Shown here piece by piece: positions 42,510 to 51,021 of a stretch of 64,000 nucleotides of DNA (position 1 is the stretch's first letter; each line of letters opens with the position of its first letter). The DNA comes from Clostridium sp. UBA699 (lineage in GTDB: Bacteria > Bacillota > Clostridia > Clostridiales > Clostridiaceae). The translations under genes were made by a program, and so were the position numbers. The notes beneath the pieces were generated by a model. The model did no database searches. It had not been told where the DNA came from and saw nothing but the letters and a program-made list of their open reading frames with translations. The stretch lies in contig DBML01000016.1 in assembly GCA_002298915.1 (NCBI GenBank), forward strand, positions 1-64,000, in the 5' to 3' direction.

Positions 42510-42773
42510 TCACTGGCTTACCTTTGGAATCAGGAACGAGGCTACATACAAATCGCTTTCAGTTCTCAAAGCGTGCATTGTACCCGCAGGAACATTGAAC
42601 ACTTTTCCTGCCGAAAGTTCTGTTTCCCCGGCTTCCAACACGCCAAACCCTTCTCCAGCAACGCAGTAGAAAATCTCGTCGTGCTTATCATGCTTGTGCA
42701 TTGCAACTTTTTTTGCCGCATCTATGTGATAAACATTTGTGACAATAGCGCTTTTGATCGCTTCAGTATCCAT
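42510..42773 (-). CDS. Small cupin-domain protein
   Basis: 87 residues, one cupin barrel. First motif HKHDKHDEIFYCVAGEG with metal-binding His/Glu; second motif GKVFNVPAGTMHALRTE with His. Could be a metal-dependent isomerase or sensor; substrate unknown. AAGGAGGAAG precedes the ATG. Upstream of the CDGSH copy A gene with a 30-bp gap on the same strand, so likely co-transcribed. Confidence 0.88.
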   Translation of the reverse strand: MDTEAIKSAIVTNVYHIDAAKKVAMHKHDKHDEIFYCVAGEGFGVLEAGETELSAGKVFNVPAGTMHALRTESDLYVASFLIPKVSQ

Positions 42774-43008
42774 CCTTTATCTTCCTCCTTATCATATTGT
42801 CTGCCAAGTGCGCATGGCATCGCAATGAAATGCCTGCATTGTTCTTCTTTCGCAGGCTTGATGTAGTCGACAGGTGCATCAAAGACTATCTATGCTTTTA
42901 CTGCTCCAACATGATTATTATATCAAATTTTTCACACAAAACGCATATGATATATAGTGAATTTTCAGAAGCATCGATCCGTTGCTGTGATTTGCGGCTT
43001 CTCCGACA
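42774..43008. other. Intergenic region between cupin and topB genes
   Basis: About 235 bases without a convincing ORF, AT-rich around 42905-42960. Must contain the leftward promoter of the cupin-CDGSH unit. No riboswitch-like or tRNA-like fold was recognised. Confidence 0.5.
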
Positions 43009-43044
43009 TAATAAAAGCCGCATCACATCCAAGTGCGATACGGC
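43009..43044 (-). terminator. Terminator of topB
   Basis: Leftward GCCGTATCGC-ACTTGGAT-GTGATGCGGC (two G-U pairs) followed by TTTTATTATG, 40 bases past the stop. Confidence 0.7.
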
Positions 43045-43083
43045 CTTCAGTTTCTCTTGCCATGTTCGGGTTTGCGGCGTTCG

Positions 43084-45249
43084 TCAGTCGATGAACTCCA
43101 TCTCCCATTTGTAGTTTCCTGTTTTCCCGTCGCGGACATACCTGAAATAAGCCGCATAGGTTGCCCCTTTTTTGCTCTTCAGGTTCCTGAAGCCCACCTT
43201 GCCGTTCCTGAGCAGGAGCTCTACCATCTGCCTGCTGACCTTCCTGCCGATTGACTCGATGAACCTGTCGCTCTTCCATATGGTGAAGTCGCAGCCGTTC
43301 TTCCAGTTGGAGCACCCGAAAGCCTTTTCAGTCTCGATGACCGGGTTCCCGCAGATGGGGCATTCCCCCACTATGTCAGCGCCTTCAGGAACCTCCGCCT
43401 TGAAGCTCCTGAGCATCGACGTGTCCTTCTTTATGAGCTCAACGGCTTTCACAGTGAATTCCCTTATCATGCTGAGGAATTCCTCCTTGGCGAACTTTCC
43501 TTTTTCAATGTCGGCCAGCGTCTTCTCGAGCCTTCCCGTGTACTCAAGGTCCAGGAGCTCCTTCACCGGGAATATCTCGACGAGGGTCCTGCCCAGCTCC
43601 GTGCAGGTGAGGCTCTTCCCCTTGTACCTTATGTAGCCGGCGTCCCTGAGCTTCTTTATGGTCTCGGCCCTGGTGGCCGGAGTGCCTATGCTGTATCCGC
43701 TGAGGATCGAGGCCATCATCTCTTCGGAGTCCTCCTCCTCGCCTTCCTTAACTCCCTTGCCGCAGGTCTCCATCACTCTTAGGAGTGTCTTTTCGTTGTG
43801 CAGCTTCGGAGGCTTCTTCGTGACTTCGTTGACCTTGCCCCCCAGCACCTCTACGGTCTCTCCCATGGCGACCTCCGGCAGGATGGTGTCCTTGGAATCG
43901 GACTTCTCGACGACGTGCCAGCCTTCCACCTTCTGCACCTTGCCCTTGGCTACGAATACTCCCTTGATACCGGGCTCCCTGACCTTCACCTCGAGCTTTG
44001 TCTCCTCGAACTCCGCGGCCGGCAGGAACTGCATGAGGAACCTGTTCCTGATGGCCTCGTAAACGATCTGCTCGTCGCTGCTCAGCCCTTTTGGCAGTAC
44101 GTACGTAGGCACGATGGCGCTGTGGCTCTCGACCTTCGCGTTGTTGAATATCCTCTTGCTGTCGGAGAAGGCGATCTGGTCCTCGTAGGGGAGCCCCCTC
44201 TTGAGGATGTCCAGCACCTTGGCCGTCCTCTCCTTGAGGCTCTCCTCAAGGGCGACGCTGCCCGTCCTCGGATAGGTTATGAACTTCTTCTCGTACAGAG
44301 ACTGCGCCTCCTTGAGAACCTTGTCCGAAGTCCAGCCCTTGTACTTGCTCGTCACGTGCCCCTGGAGGCTGGAAAGGTTGAAAAGCAGCGGAGCGTATTC
44401 CTTCTTGCCCTCCACCTGCTTCTCCGTGATGTCTGAGCTTTTGCCCTCTAGGAGTTCGGCTGCGGCGTCGAGCTTTTCCCGCTCCTCGAACTTCTCGTTC
44501 TCATCCTCGTAGTAGGTTCCCTGAAACTCTCCGCCCCCTGCACTCCTGAAGTTAGCCGTAAGCTTGAAGTACCTGGACGACTTGAAGTTCTCTATCTCCA
44601 TGTCCCTGTCGTATATTATCTTGAGCGTGGGCAATAGAACCCTGCCTATGTTGAGGATGCTCTTGCTGCTGGGATTGTACCGCAAGGTCGCCACGGAAGT
44701 AAGGTTTATGCCGATCATCCAGTCCGCAAGCTGCCTGCTTATGCCCGCATCCTGAAGCGGCTTCATCTCGAGGTTCGGCTTGAGGCTGGCAATGCCCTTC
44801 CTTACCTCCTCCTCGGTCCACTCGTTCAGGAGCATCCTGAACTCCGGCTTGCCCCTGTTCAGCTCAAGGAGCAGCTCGTCGCCGATGACCTGCCCTTCCC
44901 TGTCGTAGTCGGTGGCCGATATTATGCCGTCCACGTCCTCCCTCTCTATAAGGCTTTTAATAACTCCGATCTGCCTCTGTGCCCCTTTGTCGGGCGCGTT
45001 TTTCTCCTTGCTGTCGCTCTTAACCTTGTACCGGAATTCCGCTGGTATGAAGGGGAACCTGTCCATCCTCCAGTACCTCATGTTCTCGTCGTAGTCCCTT
45101 GCGTCGAAGAGCTGGAGGAGGTGACCGAAAGCCCACGTGATGACGTAGTCCTCCGACTCGAAGTACCCGTCCCTTCTCCCCTTTATGTTGAAAGCGTCCG
45201 CTATGTTCTTTGCCACAGAAGGCTTCTCGGTAATAATGACTTTTTTCAT
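43084..45249 (-). CDS. topB: DNA topoisomerase III (type IA)
   Basis: 721 residues. TOPRIM: ITEKPSVAKNIADAF and acidic triad region TDYDREGQ near 110; catalytic Tyr in FITYPRTGS near 328 (Gly replaces the usual Asp); SYSIGTPATRAETIKKLRDAGYI; C-terminal Cys4 zinc finger CPICGNP...GCSNWKNGCDF; and a basic tail. Relaxes negative supercoils and decatenates single-stranded DNA. ATG 45249 (MKKVIITEKPS) is chosen; a GTG four codons earlier (MKTG) is possible. Plasmid or ICE topoisomerases look similar, but the GC content matches the surrounding chromosome. Confidence 0.92.
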   Translation of the reverse strand: MKKVIITEKPSVAKNIADAFNIKGRRDGYFESEDYVITWAFGHLLQLFDARDYDENMRYWRMDRFPFIPAEFRYKVKSDSKEKNAPDKGAQRQIGVIKSLIEREDVDGIISATDYDREGQVIGDELLLELNRGKPEFRMLLNEWTEEEVRKGIASLKPNLEMKPLQDAGISRQLADWMIGINLTSVATLRYNPSSKSILNIGRVLLPTLKIIYDRDMEIENFKSSRYFKLTANFRSAGGGEFQGTYYEDENEKFEEREKLDAAAELLEGKSSDITEKQVEGKKEYAPLLFNLSSLQGHVTSKYKGWTSDKVLKEAQSLYEKKFITYPRTGSVALEESLKERTAKVLDILKRGLPYEDQIAFSDSKRIFNNAKVESHSAIVPTYVLPKGLSSDEQIVYEAIRNRFLMQFLPAAEFEETKLEVKVREPGIKGVFVAKGKVQKVEGWHVVEKSDSKDTILPEVAMGETVEVLGGKVNEVTKKPPKLHNEKTLLRVMETCGKGVKEGEEEDSEEMMASILSGYSIGTPATRAETIKKLRDAGYIRYKGKSLTCTELGRTLVEIFPVKELLDLEYTGRLEKTLADIEKGKFAKEEFLSMIREFTVKAVELIKKDTSMLRSFKAEVPEGADIVGECPICGNPVIETEKAFGCSNWKNGCDFTIWKSDRFIESIGRKVSRQMVELLLRNGKVGFRNLKSKKGATYAAYFRYVRDGKTGNYKWEMEFID

Positions 45250-45321
45250 ACCTGTCTTCACCCTAGTCCCTATTTTATGCGTGCTTCTGTATTTTACTGC
45301 AATCGCCTGGTTCGTGCAAGC

Positions 45322-46008
45322 CTACTCCTTGTCAGAGAACTTCGTATCGACATGGGAAGTGTCGCAGAACGGTTTATTCTGCGATTTGCCGCAGCGGCAA
45401 AGGGCATACCTGTTCCGGAGCTCGTAAAGCTGGCCGTCTGCCGATTCCAGCGGAATGTATCCCCTGACGTATATGCCTGCGCTCACCTTCATGTCAGGAT
45501 CCTGGATTATCGAGATTGACGGCTCGTGCTCAGGTTCCATGACGTCCCCGTCCTTGTTTACAGCAGTCAGCCTTCCTGAAGGGCATTGCATGCCTGCCTC
45601 GATGACCTGTTCCCTGTACCTTTCCTCTCCAGTCTTTTTTAGGAGACCCCAGGCGTACCCGTCCTCCCTGTGGCAGAAGCGGGATAGAGCGCACCTGTTG
45701 TCGTCCATAAGATTCACGCCTGGGCCTTCCAGGTATTCAGCCCTGTCAGCGTATTTGTCGTTCGATGCGGTCTCGGTGCCGTCGAATCCTTCCTTGACGT
45801 GCGAGCTGTCGCAGAAAGGCTTGTTCTTCGATTTGCCGCAGCGGCACAGCAGGTATTCTTCCGCCTGCGGGAGCTCCCGTCCATCCTCGAACTCGTTGCA
45901 TTTCCCTTTCTTGACTATTATCTTTTCATAAAGAGGCACGCTGCCCGTCACTCGGTATGGCCCGTCCTTAAGCACCTTGATTTTGGGTTTCTGTTTGTCA
46001 TTTACCAT
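45322..46008 (-). CDS. CDGSH iron-sulfur domain protein, copy B
   Basis: 228 residues, same length and layout as the copy at 41793-42479: CRCGKSKNKPFCDSSH near 55-70 (Ser for Gly at the CDGSH position, CDSSH), central DDNRCALSRFCHR ... CPSGRLTA, and C-terminal CRCGKSQNKPFCDTSH. Clearly paralogous along the whole chain. Separated from its twin by cupin and topB genes. Start ATG behind GGGGCTGATGT. Probable cytosolic 2Fe-2S carrier. Confidence 0.88.
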   Translation of the reverse strand: MVNDKQKPKIKVLKDGPYRVTGSVPLYEKIIVKKGKCNEFEDGRELPQAEEYLLCRCGKSKNKPFCDSSHVKEGFDGTETASNDKYADRAEYLEGPGVNLMDDNRCALSRFCHREDGYAWGLLKKTGEERYREQVIEAGMQCPSGRLTAVNKDGDVMEPEHEPSISIIQDPDMKVSAGIYVRGYIPLESADGQLYELRNRYALCRCGKSQNKPFCDTSHVDTKFSDKE

Positions 46009-46182
46009 AATACATCAGCCCCGTTCCACATAAAATTAATGTTAGGTGTTTGAAACGATTATACGCTTGCGGACTGATAATGTAAATAATTTGCTGAGGG
46101 GCTGGGAAAGTGTTGAAGCAACAATTTCACGAACCTGACAGTGCGAAAAATGCAAAAATAATAAATATTTTGAATAATCTTG

Positions 46183-46210
46183 TTGACTTTGGCAGATACA
46201 TTGTTATAAT
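46183..46210 (+). promoter_or_regulatory. Promoter of the aromatic operon
   Basis: TTGACT (46183-46188), 16-base spacer, TATAAT (46205-46210): near-consensus sigma-A promoter 43 bases before the leader-peptide start. Confidence 0.85.
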
Positions 46211-46252
46211 AATGATTAAATTCAAATTTTGATTTCTTGGAGGAATTCTGTT

Positions 46253-46423
46253 ATGGAAAATATCATCGGAAAGGGAATAAGCGGAAGAACATATTTTAAC
46301 TTCGTCTGGAGCTATTTTTATTTTAGCTTTGGTTATTTTTTCTGCAAAAAAATATGTGTTCCACTTTTCGATGAGTATGATAAATTGGAGTTTGCAGCTG
46401 GCAGAAGGTTTCTGCCTTCATGA
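46253..46423 (+). CDS. Aromatic-rich leader peptide of the shikimate/Phe-Tyr operon
   Basis: 56 codons, ATG behind TTGGAGGAATTC. Residues 14-30 read YFNFVWSYFYFSFGYFF: seven Phe, four Tyr, one Trp in 17. Nothing in it suggests a folded protein; it is followed by a terminator and then by DAHP synthase, a TyrA-PheA fusion, AroE and AroK. This is the layout of a pheL/trpL-like attenuator: ribosome stalling at Phe/Tyr codons would change leader RNA folding and let transcription pass. TTCTGC occurs at 46340-46345, at the end of the aromatic codons, and again at 46410-46415; both can pair with GCAGAA at 46401-46406. Confidence 0.82.
   Translation: MENIIGKGISGRTYFNFVWSYFYFSFGYFFCKKICVPLFDEYDKLEFAAGRRFLPS
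46400..46416 (+). promoter_or_regulatory. Leader hairpin within the attenuator
   Basis: GGCAGAA-GGT-TTCTGCC, a perfect 7-bp stem covering the end of the leader ORF. Its 5' arm can alternatively pair with TTCTGC at 46340-46345, and GCCTT at its 3' end with AAGGC in the terminator arm. Confidence 0.55.
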
Positions 46424-46444
46424 TCTGTGAATTTGTGTTTATGC

Positions 46445-46474
46445 AATAAGGCTCATTGGAGCCTTATTTTTTTT
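46445..46474 (+). terminator. Attenuator terminator
   Basis: AATAAGGCTC-ATTG-GAGCCTTATT, perfect 10-bp stem and tetraloop, running into eight T's. Lies 22 bases after the leader stop and 64 before DAHP synthase. Confidence 0.92.
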
Positions 46475-46537
46475 ACATCATTTTCCGTACCGCAAAAGGA
46501 TCAGGTAAGAATTAATTAACTAAGGAGGTAATTTCAA

Positions 46538-47551
46538 ATGATAGTGATAATGAGGCCGGGTACATCAAGCGAAGAAATCGAGAGGCTGAAGGACAGAATC
46601 GAGAAAGAGGGCTGCAAGGTATGCATAATGAAGGGCGAGAACCAAAGCATCCTTGGAGTCCTGGGAGATACAACAAGGATCGATCCGAGCAAAATCGAGG
46701 CGATCAAGCATGTCGAAAGGGTTACTAAGGTTCAGCAGCCCTTCAAGCTTGCAAACAGGCTGTTCCACCCACATAACAAGATCATAAGGATAAATGATGA
46801 GAAGATAGGCTCTAAGAAAGTAGCTGTTATAGCAGGGCCGTGCTCCGTGGAAAGCGAAGAACAGATTATGGAAATTGCAAGGTCTGTCAAGGAAAGCGGG
46901 GCAGGATTCTTGAGGGGCGGAGCGTTCAAGCCGAGGACCTCGCCCTACAGCTTCCAGGGGCTGAAGACGCACGGGCTTGAGCTCCTCAAAATGGCGCGGG
47001 CGGAAACGGGCTTGCCGATAGTTACAGAGATAATGTCAGCGGATATGATCGATACCTTCGTTGAGAACGTGGACGTTATACAGGTCGGGGCAAGGAACAT
47101 GCAGAACTTCGAGCTTCTGAAGGAGCTGGGTAAGACGAGGACCCCTATCCTCCTGAAGAGGGGTTTGTCAGCCACAATCGAAGAACTGATAATGTCCGCA
47201 GAATACATCATGTCGGAGGGCAACGAAAACGTAATACTGTGCGAGCGAGGCGTGAGGACATTCGAAACCTACACGAGAAACACCCTTGATTTGAGCGCTA
47301 TCCCGGCTATAAAAAGGCTGAGCCACCTCCCCGTCATAGTTGACCCCAGCCATGCCGCAGGAATGTGGTGGATGGTTGAGCCCCTCTCTAAAGCCGCAGT
47401 CGCAGTCGGCGCTGACGGGCTAATGATCGAAGTACACAACGATCCTGAAAACGCGAAGTGCGATGGCCAGCAGTCGATCACACCTAAAAGGTTCAAGAAG
47501 CTGATGTCCGACCTTGAGCCGATTGCCGCAGCAGTCTCCAGGGAGATGTAA
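46538..47551 (+). CDS. aroF: 3-deoxy-7-phosphoheptulonate (DAHP) synthase
   Basis: 337 residues, AroA-I-beta type. N-terminal ferredoxin-like domain (MIVIMRPGTSSEEIERL, to ~75), then the KDO8P/DAHP barrel: IAGPCSVES, GGAFKPRTSPYSFQG, LPIVTEIMS, QVGARNMQNFELLKE, ILLKRGLSATIEE, ERGVRTFE and VDPSHAAG. Joins PEP and erythrose-4-phosphate in the first shikimate-pathway step. AAGGAGG precedes the ATG. First structural gene after the aromatic attenuator. The N-terminal domain in relatives mediates feedback by aromatic products. Confidence 0.95.
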   Translation: MIVIMRPGTSSEEIERLKDRIEKEGCKVCIMKGENQSILGVLGDTTRIDPSKIEAIKHVERVTKVQQPFKLANRLFHPHNKIIRINDEKIGSKKVAVIAGPCSVESEEQIMEIARSVKESGAGFLRGGAFKPRTSPYSFQGLKTHGLELLKMARAETGLPIVTEIMSADMIDTFVENVDVIQVGARNMQNFELLKELGKTRTPILLKRGLSATIEELIMSAEYIMSEGNENVILCERGVRTFETYTRNTLDLSAIPAIKRLSHLPVIVDPSHAAGMWWMVEPLSKAAVAVGADGLMIEVHNDPENAKCDGQQSITPKRFKKLMSDLEPIAAAVSREM

Positions 47552-47553
47552 AG

Positions 47554-49176
47554 ATGGACGATGCGCACTCCTCAGTTTCGGGAAAAAGCATCGCAGTTAT
47601 CGGACTGGGCTTTGTAGGCAGCTCATATGCCAAAGCCCTGAGAAAGCTCAAGCCAAAGTCTGTCATCGTAATAGACAAGGGCCAGGCTGCGGATGAGGTT
47701 TTGAAGGAAACCGACATCCTCATCCTGGCGCTTTATCCGGAAGAAGCTGTGGACTTCCTTAAAAATAATGTCTGTTGCCTCAAAAACGGGGTGCTGATAA
47801 CCGATGCCTGCGGTGTGAAGCAAGAGATAGTCAAAAGTGTCGGAGAATTCCTGCCCGGTTACGCTGATTTTGTAGGCGGTCATCCGATTGCTGAGGAAGA
47901 GGATAATGGGCTTAAAGCGGATGGCAAGGATCTCTTCGAAGGTAAACTCTATATCCTGACTCCTTCCTGCCGGAACGTGAAGGATAACATAAGGCTTCTG
48001 GAGGATATGGCCTCAGCGCTTGGCTGCAGTGAAGTGATTTCAATATCCCCGGAGGAACATGACAGGATCGTCTCCCTTACAAGCCAGCTGCCTTATGCTG
48101 CAGCTGTTGCGCTCTTGAACCTCCCCCCTTCCAGGAACAGCCTAAGCATATTTGTCGGCAGAAGCTATGCTGATGCTGTAAGGGCAGCAGCAGGCGATCC
48201 GGCTCTATGGGAACAGCTGTTCATGATGAACACCGAAAACCTGCTGGTTGCGATCGAAAAATTCGAAAAATGCATCGGCAGTTTAAAATCATCCATCCGC
48301 TCAAACGACATCGAAGCTTTGGATGGGATTTTAGAACTCGCCTCGGCTAGGAGGAGAAAGATAGCATCTTCCTTGCGGGCCGGATTTCAGGGTGTTGACG
48401 GTTCTTTCAGCCACCAGGCCTTAACCGAATATTTCGGCGAAGAGGCAGAGGCTGTGAGCTTCAGAAGCTTCAGGGATGTATTTGAGGCCCTCGACAAAGG
48501 GGACATCCGCTATGGGGTTCTCCCTTTGGAAAATTCATCCACCGGAGGGATTTCCGAGGTGTATGACCTGCTTGGAGAGTACGGATTCTACATTGTCGGC
48601 GAAAAAAACATCAAGGTGTGCCACAACCTGCTTGGAATAAGGGGGGCCGACATATCCGAAATCTGCGAAGTGTATTCTCACATCCAGGGTTTCCTGCAAT
48701 CCAAAGCTTTCTTCGAAAAGCATCCTGAATGGAAGCAGGTTAACTATCACAACACCGCAAAAAGCGCGCAGCATGTACGCAACGAAAATTCGAGAAGCAA
48801 GGCTTGTGTGGCCAGCAAGAAAGCCTCGGAAATCTACGGGCTGGAAATACTGGCTGAAAACATAAACGACAGCGACAAGAATTTCACCAGGTTCATCATA
48901 ATATGCAGGGAGCTGGAGGTCTCTACGCAAGCCCGCAAGATATCTATTGTGGCCACACTCCCGCACAAGGTCGGTTCGCTTTACTCGGTGTTGAAGCATT
49001 TTGCTGACAACGACTCGAGCCTGATGAAGATAGAGTCGCGGCCAATCTTGGGAAAACCATGGGAATATGCGTTCTATATCGATTTCCAAGGGAATATGCA
49101 GGACCGGAAAACGAAGAACATTTTTAAAGAATTAGCCGCAGAAGGCGTGGACTACAAATTTTTAGGCAATTATTGA
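47554..49176 (+). CDS. Prephenate dehydrogenase-prephenate dehydratase (TyrA-PheA-ACT) fusion
   Basis: 540 residues. TyrA half (1-~270): NAD site IAVIGLGFVGSS, catalytic His in VGGHPIAEEE, and SLTSQLPYAAAVAL. PheA half (~278-450): GVDGSFSHQALTEYFG, GVLPLENSSTGGISEVYDLL, HIQGFLQSKAFF and the TRF motif NDSDKNFTRFII. Regulatory ACT domain (~460-540) with LPHKVGSLYSVLKHF and the ESRP Phe-binding motif. One chain thus converts prephenate to both hydroxyphenylpyruvate and phenylpyruvate. There is no chorismate mutase domain between them. Two bases separate it from the DAHP synthase stop. Confidence 0.9.
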   Translation: MDDAHSSVSGKSIAVIGLGFVGSSYAKALRKLKPKSVIVIDKGQAADEVLKETDILILALYPEEAVDFLKNNVCCLKNGVLITDACGVKQEIVKSVGEFLPGYADFVGGHPIAEEEDNGLKADGKDLFEGKLYILTPSCRNVKDNIRLLEDMASALGCSEVISISPEEHDRIVSLTSQLPYAAAVALLNLPPSRNSLSIFVGRSYADAVRAAAGDPALWEQLFMMNTENLLVAIEKFEKCIGSLKSSIRSNDIEALDGILELASARRRKIASSLRAGFQGVDGSFSHQALTEYFGEEAEAVSFRSFRDVFEALDKGDIRYGVLPLENSSTGGISEVYDLLGEYGFYIVGEKNIKVCHNLLGIRGADISEICEVYSHIQGFLQSKAFFEKHPEWKQVNYHNTAKSAQHVRNENSRSKACVASKKASEIYGLEILAENINDSDKNFTRFIIICRELEVSTQARKISIVATLPHKVGSLYSVLKHFADNDSSLMKIESRPILGKPWEYAFYIDFQGNMQDRKTKNIFKELAAEGVDYKFLGNY

Positions 49177-49194
49177 GTCGGGGTGAACGGAAAT

Positions 49195-50007
49195 ATGAGT
49201 AATTTTTATGGTTTAGTCGGCGAAAAGCTTGGGTACAGCCTGTCACCGGAGATACACAGCTGCATTTTGCGCAAGCTGAACAAGAGTGCGCCTTACATCC
49301 TTTTCGAAGTTGAAAGGGGCAGCCTTGAGGCCTCAGTCAAAGGTTTGAAGGCCCTTGGCTGCAGGGGTGTCAACGTGACGACGCCTTACAAGATTGAGAT
49401 CCTGGGCTTCCTGGACAGGCTGTCAGATGAAGCCGCGAAAATCGGTTCAGTCAACACGCTGGCCTTCAGCAAAGAGGGCATTGTCGGCTACAACACTGAC
49501 TACACGGGATTTGCTTTCATGCTCAAGAAAGAAGGCATCGATGTCAATGGCAAAAAGGCAGTAATCCTCGGAACAGGTGGAGTTGCAAACACTGTCCTCG
49601 CATACCTTCTCGACAGAGGTGCAGCCGAGATCACCTTTGCAAGCAGAAATCCTGCGGCAGCAAGGGAAAGGCTATCGGACCACAAAATAATTTCGTATGA
49701 AGAGCTTGCCGGCACTGAGCGCAAGGACATCCTAATAAATTCAACCCCTTGCGGGATGTATCCCAATAATAATATTTCGCCTGCGGATAAGGACTGTGTG
49801 GACAAGTTCTCGACAGTGATTGATTTGAATTACAATCCCGCGGATACTTTGCTGCTGAAGAAAGCCCGGGCAGCAGGACTTAAAACAGCCAACGGCCTAT
49901 GCATGCTGGCTGCACAAGCTGCAGCTGCGCAGGAAATATGGCAAGAGGTCAATTTCAGCGACAGCTTCGTTGAAGAGCTGTCCTTTGAAGTCAGCAATCT
50001 TATTTGA
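49195..50007 (+). CDS. aroE: Shikimate dehydrogenase
   Basis: 270 residues. Substrate domain: FYGLVGEKLGYSLSPEIHS, GVNVTTPYKIEILGF with catalytic Lys, SVNTLAF and GYNTDYTGF with Asp. NADP domain: AVILGTGGVANTVLAYL, FASRNPAAAR, and INSTPCGMYPN. C-terminal ANGLCMLAAQAAAAQEIW. Reduces 3-dehydroshikimate to shikimate. ATG 49195 with TCGGGGTGA upstream preferred over GTG 49183. Third structural gene of the operon, 18 bp after the fusion gene. Confidence 0.94.
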   Translation: MSNFYGLVGEKLGYSLSPEIHSCILRKLNKSAPYILFEVERGSLEASVKGLKALGCRGVNVTTPYKIEILGFLDRLSDEAAKIGSVNTLAFSKEGIVGYNTDYTGFAFMLKKEGIDVNGKKAVILGTGGVANTVLAYLLDRGAAEITFASRNPAAARERLSDHKIISYEELAGTERKDILINSTPCGMYPNNNISPADKDCVDKFSTVIDLNYNPADTLLLKKARAAGLKTANGLCMLAAQAAAAQEIWQEVNFSDSFVEELSFEVSNLI

Positions 50008-50026
50008 TTTAGTTTGGAGTTTTGAT

Positions 50027-50524
50027 ATGAGTAAAAACATTGTTTTGATAGGTATGCCTGGTGCAGGAAAAACAACCATAGGAAAAAAGCTGCGTGAAAA
50101 ACTGAACCGCAGGTTTGTAGATACGGATGACTTCATAGTTAGAGAAAGCGGGAAGACGATCCCTGAACTTTTCGCTGTAAGCGAAGACCATTTTAGGGAT
50201 TTCGAAAGCGCAGCGGTAACAACTCTCAGCCGTGAAGACTCCTTGATCATCGCGACTGGGGGCGGGGTCATCAAACGGCGTGAAAACATGGATGAGCTGA
50301 AGAAAAACGGGATCATAGTGTTCATTGACAGGCCCCTGGCAGACATCGCTGCTGACGTGGAGCTTTCCAGCAGGCCTCTCCTGCAGGATGGGCTCGGGAA
50401 GCTGTACGCCCTCTATGACCAGAGGTATGAGCTATACCGGTCGTACAGCGATTTCCGTGTGCTGAACGACCATGGTGTAGAAGAGGCCGTGTGCAAGATT
50501 ATAGAAAAATGTGCATCTGATTAA
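50027..50524 (+). CDS. aroK: Shikimate kinase
   Basis: 165 residues. P-loop IGMPGAGKTTIGKKL, substrate-binding RFVDTDDFIV and FRDFESAAV, GGGVIKRRENMD, and LID segment RPLLQDG. Phosphorylates shikimate at the 3-hydroxyl. ATG 50027 lies behind TTTGGAGT, 19 bp after aroE. Last gene of the attenuated operon; aroB, aroA and aroC are not in the window. Confidence 0.94.
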   Translation: MSKNIVLIGMPGAGKTTIGKKLREKLNRRFVDTDDFIVRESGKTIPELFAVSEDHFRDFESAAVTTLSREDSLIIATGGGVIKRRENMDELKKNGIIVFIDRPLADIAADVELSSRPLLQDGLGKLYALYDQRYELYRSYSDFRVLNDHGVEEAVCKIIEKCASD

Positions 50525-50582
50525 TTGAGCGTTCCTTATGAAGCAGGTTTTCAGGCGCCCGCCGCTGCTACCGTTAAACTAA

Positions 50583-50610
50583 AAAGGACCAGAAAGAAAT
50601 CTGGTCCTCA
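50583..50610. terminator. Bidirectional terminator between aroK and ridA
   Basis: AGGACCAGA-AAGAAA-TCTGGTCCT; leftwards followed by TTTTTAG, four bases after the ridA stop. Confidence 0.85.
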
Positions 50611-50613
50611 AAG

Positions 50614-51000
50614 TCACTTCTTTGATATTCTCGCTATCATCTCGATCTCTATCATTGCCCCCAGCGGCAAGGAAGCTACCCCTATGGTAGTCCTTGCGGG
50701 GTAAGGCGCCTCGAACTGCTTTTCGTAGACCTCGTTCATGGCAGCGAAGTTGTTCATGTCCGTAAGGAACACGTTGACCTTCTGCACGTCATCCGGCGTA
50801 AGTCCTGCTGCATCGAGGACGCTGAACAGGTTTTTGAAGCACTGCTCCGCCTGTTCCTTGATCCCGCCCTCGACCAGCTTGCCCGTTGCGGAATCTATGG
50901 GCGTCTGCCCAGAAAGGTAGACTATCTTTCCAGCCTCAACCGCGTGGGAGTATGGCCCCACTGCCACCGCGCCTTTAGCGCTTACTGCTTTTCTTGACAT
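50614..51000 (-). CDS. ridA: RidA family reactive enamine/imine deaminase
   Basis: 128 residues. GPYSHAVEAGKIVYLSGQTPID, VNVFLTDMNNFAAMNEVYEKQF, and PARTTIGVASLPLGAMIEIEMIARI with the conserved Arg and Glu of the trimeric RidA active site. Hydrolyses reactive 2-aminoacrylate-type enamines from PLP enzymes. Follows the two pyruvate-kinase-C-like genes on the same strand with a 21-bp gap, so the three may form one operon. Confidence 0.94.
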   Translation of the reverse strand: MSRKAVSAKGAVAVGPYSHAVEAGKIVYLSGQTPIDSATGKLVEGGIKEQAEQCFKNLFSVLDAAGLTPDDVQKVNVFLTDMNNFAAMNEVYEKQFEAPYPARTTIGVASLPLGAMIEIEMIARISKK

Positions 51001-51021
51001 AATAAATCCTCCTCAGTTTAA

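Noticed and set aside
43084..45249. topB as marker of an integrated plasmid or ICE
   Set aside because: No relaxase, conjugation or integrase genes nearby and base composition matches the flanking chromosome.
46211..46538. T-box riboswitch upstream of the aromatic operon
   Set aside because: No T-box sequence (TGGNACCGCG) or stem I pattern is present; the leader ORF explains the region better.
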